Origin: Eubacteriales bacterium | Lineage (GTDB): Bacteria > Bacillota > Clostridia > Oscillospirales > Butyricicoccaceae | Direction of reading: 5' to 3' | DNA length: 64,000 bases | Assembly (NCBI GenBank): GCA_030539335.1 | Contig: JAUNSG010000001.1 | Location: 62,001 to 126,000, forward strand | In this document: piece by piece, positions 19,484-29,270 of the stretch | Position numbering within the stretch: the first letter of the stretch is position 1 | Layout: each line of letters starts with the position of its first letter | Made by a program: the position numbers and the translations under genes | The notes under the pieces: generated by a model | What the model was told of the DNA's origin: nothing | What the model saw: the letters and a program-made list of their open reading frames with translations, nothing else | Database searches by the model: none

Positions 19484-19792
19484 ATTCGCATACATTAAGT
19501 AACCATGTATAAGGGCGAAAGTGATTCCTCCGGGAATATGTATGAGAAGGAAAATGTAACCCTCTGTATGGATTCCATACAGTAAATAAAGTACGCATCT
19601 GTTTCAAGATGCGTGTGCTATGAAAGCATTCCGTATGATTCTGGACGTGATTACAACGCCTTAATCGGTAGGCGAACTGGTATCCATTGGCTGTCCAGAC
19701 ACCAGTTGTGCAGAATCATTTGCAGCCGAAACCAACAGCCGATAAACAGACTGCACGGAGCAATATCATCACGAATGAAAGGGACGAAAACT
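19484..19792 (+). ncRNA. Structured spacer of the DGR template RNA (TR to RT)
   Basis: 309 bases between TR and the reverse transcriptase start. Two perfect 8-bp hairpins stand close together: CTGTATGG/CCATACAG (19564-19582, 3-base loop) and ACGCATCT/AGATGCGT (19593-19614, 6-base loop). The reading frame of the RT is open from 19613, but no ribosome binding site precedes the early ATG. In BPP-1 the RNA downstream of TR folds and is required for priming and Avd-RT binding; the same role is inferred here. RNA ends cannot be placed from sequence. Confidence 0.6.
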
Positions 19793-21085
19793 ATGACAAA
19801 ATACCAACGGGCAAAAAGACGGATTGCCCGTGACAAAGAAGCTAAACGTATAAAGCATAAGGTTCTGTATTCTGAGAACGATGATTTCAGCAAAGTTATG
19901 ACTATGCAGCATTTATGCTCTGCCCTTCAGAAATGCAGAAAAGGTGTGAATTGGAAAGGAACAGTTCAAGATTATACTGAACATGCCATCGTGGAAATGC
20001 ACCACGCATATTCTTCCTTACATAATGGAAAATTACCGAACCTTACAAGTACAAGCAGAATCGTTCTGTATGAGCGTGGAAAGAAACGGGAGATTGTACC
20101 TATCACTATCCGTGACAGAATGATGCAACGTGTACTCTGCGACCATGCACTCGTACCTGTCCTAAAGAATCGGCTGATATACGACAACGGTGCAAGCATG
20201 AAAGATAAAGGCGTAGAATTCACACGCCAGCGATTGAATCTACACCTACAAAAAGCAGTCAAAGAATATGGTTCAGAATTCTATGTCCTGACTTTTGATT
20301 TCAAAGGTTTCTTTGACAGCATTCCGCACCGTACCTGTCTTGATGTGTTGAAAGACAGTTTCAATGACAGATATATTCAGGGGCTTACGATGGCGGTTAT
20401 TAAGTCTTATGAGAAAGCAACGATTCACTGTATTTCCGACGAAGAATTGAGAAATAAAAGGCTCCGTATACTGAACAACAATCAGTCGAAAGGCATCTGT
20501 CTTGGAAGTCAAGTATCGCAGATTATGGCTCTCGCCGCACCGAATAAATTAGACCATTTTCTAAAAGACCAGTGCGGTGTGAAACCATATATCCGTTATA
20601 TGGATGACGGAATTGTTATCTCAGATAGCAAGGTATTCTTACAGAACCTGTTGGAAAAGATGAAGGAAATCTGCGATAAGCTTGGGCTTACATTTAACAC
20701 CAAGAAAACAAGGATAGTCAAAGCATCCAGAGGATTCGTGTTTATGAAAGTCCGTTACAGAGTTACTCCGACCGGGAAAATTGTACGCACTCTGACAAGA
20801 GCTGGTATTGTACGGATGCGGAGAAAACTAAAGAAATTTCGGAAGATGGTTGATAACGGCAAAATCTCATTGGACGATGTGTATAACTCTATGCAGTCAT
20901 GGTTGGCTCATGCCGATGTCGCCCTCTCCTATCACACAAAACGCAGTATACTGAAATTATATAACCAACTATTTAACGGATACAGAATCACAAAGAAATG
21001 GGAACATATGAAGGGAGGTAAAAACGGTGAATTATTACAAACTGATAGATGGGGAGACCTTCGTTGGGATTGCGACGCAGCTTGA
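19793..21085 (+). CDS. DGR reverse transcriptase
   Basis: 430 residues from ATG 19793 (GAAAGGG upstream); earlier ATGs at 19775 and 19613 lack a binding site, the latter lying in a hairpin. It copies the TR RNA into cDNA while misincorporating at adenines. Motif A is FDFKGFFDS (168-176), motif C is YMDD (269-272) with catalytic D271/D272. The motif before it is LGSQVSQ (237-243), the signature that sets DGR enzymes apart from group II intron RTs, which have QG-x3-SP. Palm motifs D/E follow (FNTKKTRIVK), then a basic thumb region. There is no maturase or endonuclease domain. The end overlaps the next gene by 59 bases. Confidence 0.97.
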   Translation: MTKYQRAKRRIARDKEAKRIKHKVLYSENDDFSKVMTMQHLCSALQKCRKGVNWKGTVQDYTEHAIVEMHHAYSSLHNGKLPNLTSTSRIVLYERGKKREIVPITIRDRMMQRVLCDHALVPVLKNRLIYDNGASMKDKGVEFTRQRLNLHLQKAVKEYGSEFYVLTFDFKGFFDSIPHRTCLDVLKDSFNDRYIQGLTMAVIKSYEKATIHCISDEELRNKRLRILNNNQSKGICLGSQVSQIMALAAPNKLDHFLKDQCGVKPYIRYMDDGIVISDSKVFLQNLLEKMKEICDKLGLTFNTKKTRIVKASRGFVFMKVRYRVTPTGKIVRTLTRAGIVRMRRKLKKFRKMVDNGKISLDDVYNSMQSWLAHADVALSYHTKRSILKLYNQLFNGYRITKKWEHMKGGKNGELLQTDRWGDLRWDCDAA

Positions 21086-21797
21086 TTTTCGAGAATATCA
21101 GAAGAAGCACAATATCCTTTTGGCATGTACGGAAGAAACCGCACAGTATGTCCAGTCAGAAGATACCCTGTACCACGCAAACTGGATGAAACCAGTCAGT
21201 ACAGATAACTTTCCGTATACATCAGTCGAGATGATTGCAATCGACGAAGAAGAATATAACACACTACGAGAAGCAATTGAGGCTGGTAAGGAAATTATAG
21301 TGGAACCGGATACTCCGGTAGAGGAAGAGCCTCTTCCGCCAGACCCGATTGAGGAAGTCACGATTGATTATGTAAAGACATCAAAAATCAGTGAGATGAA
21401 TAATACCTGTAATAAGGTTATTACGAATGGTTTTGATACAGTCCTCAGTGATGGAGAAAAGCATCACTTTTCTCTTACAACACAAGACCAGTTGAATTTA
21501 ATCACTCTGTCTACTTTGGTTGAAAGCGGAGAAACAGCTATCCCCTACCATGCGGATGGAGAACTCTGTAAGTTTTATTCTGCTGATGATATCGGAACGA
21601 TTATCACAACAGCAACGTCGTTTAAAACATACCACGTATCCTATTTTAATGCGTTGCGGGCTTATATCGAATCATTAGAGACTATAGAAGCTATCAGAGC
21701 TATTGTTTACGGAACACCAATCCCGGAAGAATACCAGTCTGAAGTTCTTAAAGTGCTGAATGCACAGATAGGAGTATCCGATGAAGAAAATACTTAA
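21027..21797 (+). CDS. Phage tail-accessory hypothetical protein (DUF4376-like)
   Basis: 256 residues, GTG start eight bases after GGGAGG, so translation begins inside the RT gene. N-terminal domain (1-75) with GIATQLDFREYQKKH, an acidic Pro/Glu linker (about 90-112), and a C-terminal domain (115-256) with YVKTSKISEMNNTCN and FKTYHVSYFNALRAYIESL. That C-terminal pattern resembles DUF4376-type domains found in proteins encoded beside tail fibres. A tail-fibre assembly or decoration role is inferred from context only. Coupled translation with the RT is likely. Confidence 0.5.
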   Translation: MNYYKLIDGETFVGIATQLDFREYQKKHNILLACTEETAQYVQSEDTLYHANWMKPVSTDNFPYTSVEMIAIDEEEYNTLREAIEAGKEIIVEPDTPVEEEPLPPDPIEEVTIDYVKTSKISEMNNTCNKVITNGFDTVLSDGEKHHFSLTTQDQLNLITLSTLVESGETAIPYHADGELCKFYSADDIGTIITTATSFKTYHVSYFNALRAYIESLETIEAIRAIVYGTPIPEEYQSEVLKVLNAQIGVSDEENT

Positions 21798-22230
21798 ACC
21801 AATTATTTTGTTCCTCATCGGCGGCAGTATCTATATATCAATCGAAATCATATATAGGTATCTCATGGACAAGCCTCCGACTCACTGGGCGATGTTTGTT
21901 CTTGGTGGACTTGCTTTCCTCATTATTGGTAGACTCAATGAGCATATTGACTGGGAAATGCCATTCTGGTTACAGGCATTGATTGGAACGGCAATTGTCC
22001 TTGTCCTCGAATTTATTTTCGGGTGCGTATTGAATCTGTGGCTTGGTCTTGCGATATGGGATTACTCAAATATGCCGTTTAATCTGCTCGGTCAAATTTG
22101 CCTTCCATTTGCACTGATATGGTCTGTATTGGTTGTGATTGCTATCGTCTTAGACGATTACCTGCGGTACTGGCTGTTCGCCGAAGAGAAACCTGTCTAT
22201 TATTGGAAATTTCAACAAAGAGAAAACTGA
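21781..22230 (+). CDS. Membrane protein, putative ABC-transporter type IV (CmpB) family
   Basis: 149 residues, starting 17 bases inside the preceding gene's end. Hydrophobic segments at about 5-25, 38-52, 63-92 and 99-125 suggest four membrane passes. The sequence around WLQALIGTAIVLVLEFIFGC and LWDYS-like AIWDYSNMPFNLLGQ resembles PF06541 (putative ABC-transporter type IV), a family often encoded in phages and prophages of gut Firmicutes. Despite the family name there is no transport evidence here. Function in the phage unknown. Confidence 0.65.
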   Translation: MKKILKPIILFLIGGSIYISIEIIYRYLMDKPPTHWAMFVLGGLAFLIIGRLNEHIDWEMPFWLQALIGTAIVLVLEFIFGCVLNLWLGLAIWDYSNMPFNLLGQICLPFALIWSVLVVIAIVLDDYLRYWLFAEEKPVYYWKFQQREN

Positions 22231-22242
22231 ATACCTGTTTTT

Positions 22243-22271
22243 AAGAGCGGTGTGAAAGCCGCTCTTTTGTT
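22243..22271 (+). terminator. Intrinsic terminator before endolysin
   Basis: AAGAGCGG pairs with CCGCTCTT around an 8-base loop, followed by TTGTT. It lies 12 bases after the membrane-protein stop and just before the endolysin's ribosome binding site. Confidence 0.65.
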
Positions 22272-22287
22272 ATGAAAGGAGAATTTT

Positions 22288-23847
22288 ATGTCGTTAATCG
22301 GAAGTAATAACGAACAGAAGATTTGGAATTATTTATATGCAAAGCTCGGAAACGCTTATGGAGTAGCTGGAATCATGGGAAACATGCAGGCTGAGAGCGG
22401 ATTAAAACCTACCAATCTCCAGAACTCCTATGAGACAAAACTCGGATATACGGATGCTTCCTACACAGCGGCTGTTGATAACGGTTCATACACCAACTTT
22501 ATCTATGACAAAGCTGGTTACGGACTTGTGCAGTGGACATATTGGTCTCTCAAAAGAGATTTGTACAACTATGCAAAATCTACAAAGAAATCCATTGGTA
22601 ATTTGGAGATGCAGCTTGAATTCCTTTGCAAGCAGTTGAGTGAAGGATATTCTGCCGTATGGAATACCTGTAAATCTGCAACAACCGTATTGGAAGCATC
22701 CAATGCAATGCTGCTTAAATTTGAACGTCCTGCCGACCAGAGCGTATCCGTTCAGAACAATAGGGCGTCTTACGGACAAGCCTATTACAACAAATACGCC
22801 AAGAAAGCACCTGTAGATGGGGTCAATGTTATGACAGAAGCTGAATTAAGAAAGCAAGTTGCCAACTGGCTTGTACAGTATCTTGATATCACAGAAGGTA
22901 GCGCACAGCATAAAGCTATTCTTGCTGTGTATAACAACAGTAAACTGTGTCCTCGTTATACAATGACTACAAGCGACGCTTGGTGCGCCACTGCCGTATC
23001 TGCCGCTTTTATTGCCTGCGGGCTTGCTGGTGCAGCCGGTTCCGGTAAACTGTTTCAGTGTGTTGAATGCTCTTGTAACAACATGATTGCAAAAGCAAAA
23101 ACTCAAGGCATCTGGGTTGAAAACGATGCTTACGTGCCGAAAGTCGGAGATGTAATCCTCTATGATTGGCAGGACTCTGGTGTTGGAGATAATACTGGCT
23201 CTTCCGACCATGTTGGTATTGTGTACTCTATCTCCGGCTCTACAATTAAAATCATTGAAGGGAATAAAAGCAATACAGTAGCTTACAGAACGCTTGCTGT
23301 AAACGGAAGATATATCAGAGGATATATTGCACCGAACTACGCTAAATACACAGGCACTGTCGCCACTCCATCTCCTACCCCGGAAACACCAACTACCGAA
23401 ACTAATACTTCTTTCCCGGCGGTTCCGTTTACGGTAAAAGTATTGATTTCTGACTTAAACTATCGTTCTACAGGTTCCATGAGCGGAAAAGTTCTGGGGC
23501 AGACTGGAAAAGGTTCATTCACAATTACGGAAGTCAACTCTGATGGTTGGGGCAAATTGAAATCTGGCGCAGGTTGGATTTATCTGAAGAACGCCTCTTA
23601 CTGTACTATCGGTAAAACCATTGCGGATTCCAAGCCAGCCACTTTTACAGCATATAAGGTAAAAGTAACCGCCGATGTATTAAACATCCGTAAGGGTGCT
23701 GGCACAAACTATGGAACGAATGGCACTATCAAAGACAAAGGCATCTATACAATTGTTGCCGAAGCAGATGGAAAAGGGGCTTCCAAGTGGGGCAAGCTCA
23801 AGAGCGGTGCAGGATGGATTTCTTTGGATTGGTGTAAAAAGGTATAA
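22288..23847 (+). CDS. Modular endolysin: tail-lysozyme domain, CHAP-like domain, two SH3 modules
   Basis: 519 residues, start ATG with GAAAGGAG upstream. Residues 1-170 match the phage_lysozyme2 type (IMGNMQAESGLKP, probable catalytic E36; GLVQWT). Residues 185-355 form a CHAP/amidase-like domain with SDAWCATAV (C233) and SDHVGIV (H308), expected to cut peptide or amide bonds. A Thr/Pro linker leads to two SH3_3 wall-binding modules (about 375-440 and 450-519). Two catalytic activities plus wall binding suit a host lysis enzyme. It is followed by small membrane proteins including a holin candidate, the usual lysis cassette. The C-terminal pair of SH3 modules is nearly identical to that of the amidase at 3276-4310. 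Confidence 0.88.
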   Translation: MSLIGSNNEQKIWNYLYAKLGNAYGVAGIMGNMQAESGLKPTNLQNSYETKLGYTDASYTAAVDNGSYTNFIYDKAGYGLVQWTYWSLKRDLYNYAKSTKKSIGNLEMQLEFLCKQLSEGYSAVWNTCKSATTVLEASNAMLLKFERPADQSVSVQNNRASYGQAYYNKYAKKAPVDGVNVMTEAELRKQVANWLVQYLDITEGSAQHKAILAVYNNSKLCPRYTMTTSDAWCATAVSAAFIACGLAGAAGSGKLFQCVECSCNNMIAKAKTQGIWVENDAYVPKVGDVILYDWQDSGVGDNTGSSDHVGIVYSISGSTIKIIEGNKSNTVAYRTLAVNGRYIRGYIAPNYAKYTGTVATPSPTPETPTTETNTSFPAVPFTVKVLISDLNYRSTGSMSGKVLGQTGKGSFTITEVNSDGWGKLKSGAGWIYLKNASYCTIGKTIADSKPATFTAYKVKVTADVLNIRKGAGTNYGTNGTIKDKGIYTIVAEADGKGASKWGKLKSGAGWISLDWCKKV

Positions 23848-23887
23848 AAAGGTGGTAAAAGGTATTAAAAGTGTAAACTTGATTTAT

Positions 23888-23913
23888 TCCGCCGTGGTTG
23901 AATCTACGGCGGA
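23888..23913 (+). other. Perfect 8-bp stem-loop between endolysin and membrane gene
   Basis: TCCGCCGT pairs exactly with ACGGCGGA around 10 bases. There is no T-run after it, so it is not a standard terminator. It directly precedes the ribosome binding site of the next gene and may affect mRNA stability or translation. Confidence 0.45.
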
Positions 23914-23939
23914 TATCTCAATTTGGAGGTGATATTCTG

Positions 23940-24347
23940 ATGAGATACATATCAGAAAAGGAATTCAATTCCCAAATGACAAGAATCCAAAAGGAGAATC
24001 TGTCAAAGGAGCGTGCAAGGAAGCTCAAAGAAGAAAAGAAAAAAGGCAGACCGAAACATAAGCTGCCCTCAACAAGCAAACTGATTCTGCTTGGTATGAT
24101 TCTCCTGTGTGTCCAAATCGTCATCTTCTGCGAATACGCCATGATGACGTTGTATGATGCAAGTTCCCTGTATGTGCTGATTGGTATTCCTGCCGCATTA
24201 GCTCCGATTATCTGGGGATATTACAGTAAATCAAAGGCGGAGAATACAGTCGGTGGAATTGTATATGACACGGCAATGGCAGAAATGCAAATGAGGAATG
24301 AAACTGTAAATGATGAATCCCCGGCAGAAGACGGTTCTGTTGGGTGA
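23940..24347 (+). CDS. Small two-pass membrane protein of the lysis region
   Basis: 135 residues from ATG 23940 (GGAGGTGAT upstream; the frame is open from a TTG at 23898 without a site). A basic, charged N-terminus (about 1-45) is followed by hydrophobic segments near 48-68 and 78-96, then a polar tail with KAENTVGGIVYD. Size, topology and place between endolysin and the next holin-like gene suggest a lysis helper, but I recognise no family. Confidence 0.55.
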   Translation: MRYISEKEFNSQMTRIQKENLSKERARKLKEEKKKGRPKHKLPSTSKLILLGMILLCVQIVIFCEYAMMTLYDASSLYVLIGIPAALAPIIWGYYSKSKAENTVGGIVYDTAMAEMQMRNETVNDESPAEDGSVG

Positions 24348-24363
24348 AATGAGGAGGTAACAC

Positions 24364-24744
24364 ATGAATATTTTGAACGGAATCCAGAATTTCTTACAGT
24401 TGATTAACGACAACTGGACAACGATTATGGTCATTATCGGTCTGGCTATTGCGGTAGGAAAGAAAGTTGCTGATTATTTCAGCAAATCCGACGAGGAGAA
24501 AATCGAAATTGCAAAAGCCCAGATTAAAGAAACTGTCTTGAAGATGGTAACAGAAGCCGAGCTTGATTACGAGGAATGGAATAAGGCTGGCAGTATCAAG
24601 CGTTCTCAGGTTATCGGACAGATTTACGCAGACTATCCGATTCTGTCCAAGGTTGTTGACCAGCAGGCTCTGATTGAATGGATTGACGAAACCATTGATG
24701 AGTCTCTGAAAACTCTGAGAGAGGTTGTCAGCAATAACCAGTAA
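24364..24744 (+). CDS. Holin candidate (LL-H-like)
   Basis: 126 residues, start ATG after GAGGAGGTAAC. One hydrophobic segment (about 17-38, WTTIMVIIGLAIAVGKKVA) is followed by an amphipathic, highly charged C-terminal domain with IKRSQVIGQIYADYP and ALIEWIDETIDESL. This architecture resembles LL-H family phage holins, which form the membrane hole that frees the endolysin. It is two genes downstream of the endolysin in the same transcript. Confidence 0.6.
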   Translation: MNILNGIQNFLQLINDNWTTIMVIIGLAIAVGKKVADYFSKSDEEKIEIAKAQIKETVLKMVTEAELDYEEWNKAGSIKRSQVIGQIYADYPILSKVVDQQALIEWIDETIDESLKTLREVVSNNQ

Positions 24745-24773
24745 AACACATACACAGGAGGAAATGAAAAGAG

Positions 24774-25379
24774 ATGGTTGAGTTATTAGAACAGATTGGC
24801 GAACTCGGTTGGGGGAACGCCGTAATATGTTTTGTACTCATTATCTGTGTCATCGTAACCGGTGTTTCGGGATACCGTAAACTGCTTTCCACTCTCGGTT
24901 TAAGAAGTACGAAAAGTATTAAGGAAGAGGAGACAGAAAATCGGTTAAACAAGATGCAGGAACAGATAGATGCTGTTAATGAGAAAATAAAGCAATACCA
25001 AACTTCTCTTGTTGGAAAGCAGGAAGAGTACCACAAACAGTCTATAGAAATCCGTTCGGAGCTGAAAGACGGGCAGGATGGTCTGAAAGAAGATATCCAT
25101 TCTCTAAAGCAACTTCTACAGCAATTTATTGGCGACCAGAACAAAAGTACAGTTGCTATCCTGCGCAGTTCTCTATGGAGACTCCATAAGGATTTCGTTG
25201 CACAGGGATTTGTTACTCCAGACGGATTGAAGACTTTCATGGAGATGGGTAAGACCTATGAAAATGCAGGCGGAGATGATATTTACCACGAGAAGCTTTT
25301 ACCGGAGGTTGAGGAATTAGATATCCACTATCCAAACGGAAGTATCTATAATCCGGAACCGGAAACTGAACACATTTAA
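24774..25379 (+). CDS. Membrane-anchored coiled-coil phage protein
   Basis: 201 residues, start ATG after AGGAGGAAATGAAAAG. One N-terminal membrane segment (about 14-36, AVICFVLIICVIVTGVSG), then a long coiled coil (about 45-115) and a C-terminal motif region WRLHKDFVAQGFVTPDGLKT. It is the last gene of the phage transcript. The shape (anchor plus coiled coil) recalls spanin- or holin-associated proteins, yet Gram-positive hosts need no spanin. Function unknown. Confidence 0.55.
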   Translation: MVELLEQIGELGWGNAVICFVLIICVIVTGVSGYRKLLSTLGLRSTKSIKEEETENRLNKMQEQIDAVNEKIKQYQTSLVGKQEEYHKQSIEIRSELKDGQDGLKEDIHSLKQLLQQFIGDQNKSTVAILRSSLWRLHKDFVAQGFVTPDGLKTFMEMGKTYENAGGDDIYHEKLLPEVEELDIHYPNGSIYNPEPETEHI

Positions 25380-25451
25380 TACATGATACTATCGAGCATG
25401 GTTTTGTGGGTGTGACAAAATCTACATAGTAACATTGTAGCAAAGCAAATA

Positions 25452-25494
25452 AGCGGGTTGAACTTTCATCGGTTCAGCTCGCTTTCTTTTTCTG
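25452..25494 (+). terminator. Terminator ending the phage late transcript
   Basis: A 12-bp stem (AGCGGGTTGAAC with GTTCAGCTCGCT, two G-T pairs) around TTTCATCG, followed by TTCTTTTTCTG. It lies 72 bases after the last phage gene and closes the long + strand operon. Confidence 0.75.
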
Positions 25495-25546
25495 TCACGT
25501 ATATTATATAATTTTCGGGACATCGGATATCTTCTTAAATGCAAAA

Positions 25547-25584
25547 AATATGGGCATCACAGCCATTAGCCATGTGCCCATATT
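25547..25584 (-). terminator. Terminator at the phage-host junction, - strand
   Basis: A perfect 10-bp stem (AATATGGGCA with TGCCCATATT); read on the - strand it is followed by TTTTTTGC. It ends transcription coming from ppdK and the gene fragment at 25590-25712, and lies only 52 bases from the converging phage terminator. Confidence 0.75.
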
Positions 25585-25589
25585 CTCTC

Positions 25590-25710
25590 TTACATATAAA
25601 TACTTACCTGAAAGTCATACCAGTTAAATATCCGATGACTTGTTGAATTTGCATAGAGGTAATTCTTTGCATCTTCCTTAGTAACTGTAAACTCAAGTAT
25701 TTTTGAGTAA

Positions 25711-25712
<2 letters not shown>
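25590..25712 (-). pseudogene. 3' fragment of an unidentified AT-rich gene at the phage-host junction
   Basis: About 40 codons in one frame (KILEFTVTKEDAKNYL, then a C-terminus FNWYDFQVSIYM and TAA) run straight into the - strand terminator at 25547-25584. Upstream the frame enters the GC-rich ppdK end out of phase. Composition is like the phage rather than ppdK, and a stop followed closely by a terminator is what the end of a real gene looks like. It may be the tail of a gene cut off by prophage insertion or recombination at the ppdK 3' end. I cannot name the family, and chance is possible for so short a stretch. Confidence 0.35.
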
Positions 25713-28341
<2,629 letters not shown>

Positions 28342-28451
28342 TCCTTCTCCTCCTTATACACACAAGTTCCTCTTTTATCCACTGCATTCGTAACTGAATC
28401 CCCCGTATGATATTCATCCTCCGGAAACACTTTCTTCAAACAGTGTGAAAT

Positions 28452-28480
28452 AGTATACATCACCAAACGATTTATGTCAA
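28452..28480 (-). promoter_or_regulatory. Promoter of ppdK
   Basis: On the - strand TTGACA (28475-28480), 17-base spacer, TATACT (28452-28457). It predicts an untranslated leader of about 100 bases. Confidence 0.75.
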
Positions 28481-28683
28481 TCAAATGCACAGATTATTTT
28501 CCATTATCAATCTATTTTTTATTAATTTTTCTCAAGAAATAGGATAATTTGTATGCTTTTTGGGTAAGTTCTTGTCTGTTTTCCCTCTGACGCGCATCCG
28601 CGAATAAATATTCACCGTTTGTGAAACATCCCCTTTCAACTCTTCCAGAAAAAAATAATTTCTCTTTTTTCTGAAAAAAACTC

Positions 28684-28712
28684 TTGACATTTTTTCATTT
28701 ATCAACTATACT
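28684..28712 (+). promoter_or_regulatory. Promoter of the tRNA-Val/Asp unit
   Basis: TTGACA (28684-28689), 17-base spacer, TATACT (28707-28712), about 20 bases before tRNA-Val. The 180 bases further upstream are AT-rich and I see no gene in them. Confidence 0.8.
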
Positions 28713-28733
28713 AACATAGTCGCTGGACGGTAC

Positions 28734-28809
28734 GGAAGTTTAGCTCAGCTGGGAGAGCATCTGCCTTACAAGCAGAGGGTCACAGGTTCGAGCCCTGTAA
28801 CTTCCACCA
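28734..28809 (+). tRNA. tRNA-Val (TAC)
   Basis: 76 bases with encoded CCA. Acceptor GGAAGTT/AACTTCC, anticodon stem TCTGC/GCAGA with loop CTTACAA (anticodon TAC), T stem ACAGG/CCTGT. Confidence 0.97.
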
Positions 28810-28811
28810 AT

Positions 28812-28888
28812 GGCCCAGTAGTTCAGTTGGTTAGAACGCCAGCCTGTCACGCTGGAGGTCGTCAGTTCGAGCCTGATCTGGGTCGCCA
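28812..28888 (+). tRNA. tRNA-Asp (GTC)
   Basis: 77 bases with encoded CCA. Acceptor GGCCCAG/CTGGGTC, anticodon stem CCAGC/GCTGG with loop CTGTCAC (anticodon GTC). It lies two bases after tRNA-Val. Confidence 0.97.
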
Positions 28889-28891
28889 GTT

Positions 28892-28932
28892 TTATTCGAT
28901 CAAGCATTTTTGCTTGATCGAATAAATTTTTC
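28892..28932 (+). terminator. Terminator after tRNA-Asp
   Basis: A perfect 15-bp stem (TTATTCGATCAAGCA with TGCTTGATCGAATAA) and a 4-base loop, followed by ATTTTTCTC. Confidence 0.9.
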
Positions 28933-28940
28933 TCAAGCGC

Positions 28941-28969
28941 TTGACATCACCGGATTTTTCCTGTATAAT
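28941..28969 (+). promoter_or_regulatory. Consensus promoter of the tRNA-Phe/Gly/Cys unit
   Basis: TTGACA, exactly 17 bases, TATAAT. This is a perfect match to the vegetative sigma consensus, 21 bases before tRNA-Phe. Confidence 0.9.
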
Positions 28970-28989
28970 ATCAAACGTTGTGAAAACTT

Positions 28990-29065
28990 GCCTCTGTAGC
29001 TCAGTTGGTAGAGCAGGGGACTGAAAATCCCCGTGTCGGTGGTTCGATTCCGCCCGGAGGCACCA
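28990..29065 (+). tRNA. tRNA-Phe (GAA)
   Basis: 76 bases with CCA. Acceptor GCCTCTG/CGGAGGC (one T-G pair), anticodon stem GGGGA/TCCCC with loop CTGAAAA (anticodon GAA). Confidence 0.97.
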
Positions 29066-29070
29066 AATAT

Positions 29071-29146
29071 GCGGATGTAGCTCATCTGGTAGAGCGCCAC
29101 CTTGCCAAGGTGGAGGTAGCGAGTTCGAGCCTCGTCATCCGCTCCA
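29071..29146 (+). tRNA. tRNA-Gly (GCC)
   Basis: 76 bases with CCA. Acceptor GCGGATG/CATCCGC, anticodon stem CCACC/GGTGG with loop TTGCCAA (anticodon GCC). Confidence 0.97.
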
Positions 29147-29149
29147 TAT

Positions 29150-29223
29150 GGTGCCATAGCCAAGCGGTAAGGCAGTGGACTGCAACTCCTTGATCCCCAG
29201 TTCGATTCTGGGTGGCACCTCCA
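29150..29223 (+). tRNA. tRNA-Cys (GCA)
   Basis: 74 bases with CCA. Acceptor GGTGCCA/TGGCACC, loop CTGCAAC gives anticodon GCA. The anticodon stem GTGGA/TCCTT has a T-T mismatch at the second pair, a small oddity. The T arm CCCAG/CTGGG is intact, so the gene is probably functional. Confidence 0.93.
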
Positions 29224-29224
29224 A

Positions 29225-29260
29225 AAAAGCGATCGTCTTTCGACGATCGCTTTTCTTTTT
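29225..29260 (+). terminator. Terminator after tRNA-Cys
   Basis: A 13-bp stem (AAAAGCGATCGTC with GACGATCGCTTTT), 4-base loop, then CTTTTTTC. It directly follows the tRNA and abuts the end of the convergent lipoprotein gene. Confidence 0.9.
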
Positions 29261-29270
29261 TCTCCCTTCC

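Noticed and set aside
19356-19607. Open frame on the - strand covering the template repeat
   Set aside because: It arises from the GTT-rich complement of AAC codons; there is no ribosome binding site, and the region is explained by TR RNA.
19793-21085. RT as part of a group II intron, retron or abortive-infection system
   Set aside because: No maturase or intron RNA ends, no msr/msd-like partner; LGSQVSQ plus TR/VR pair identify a DGR.
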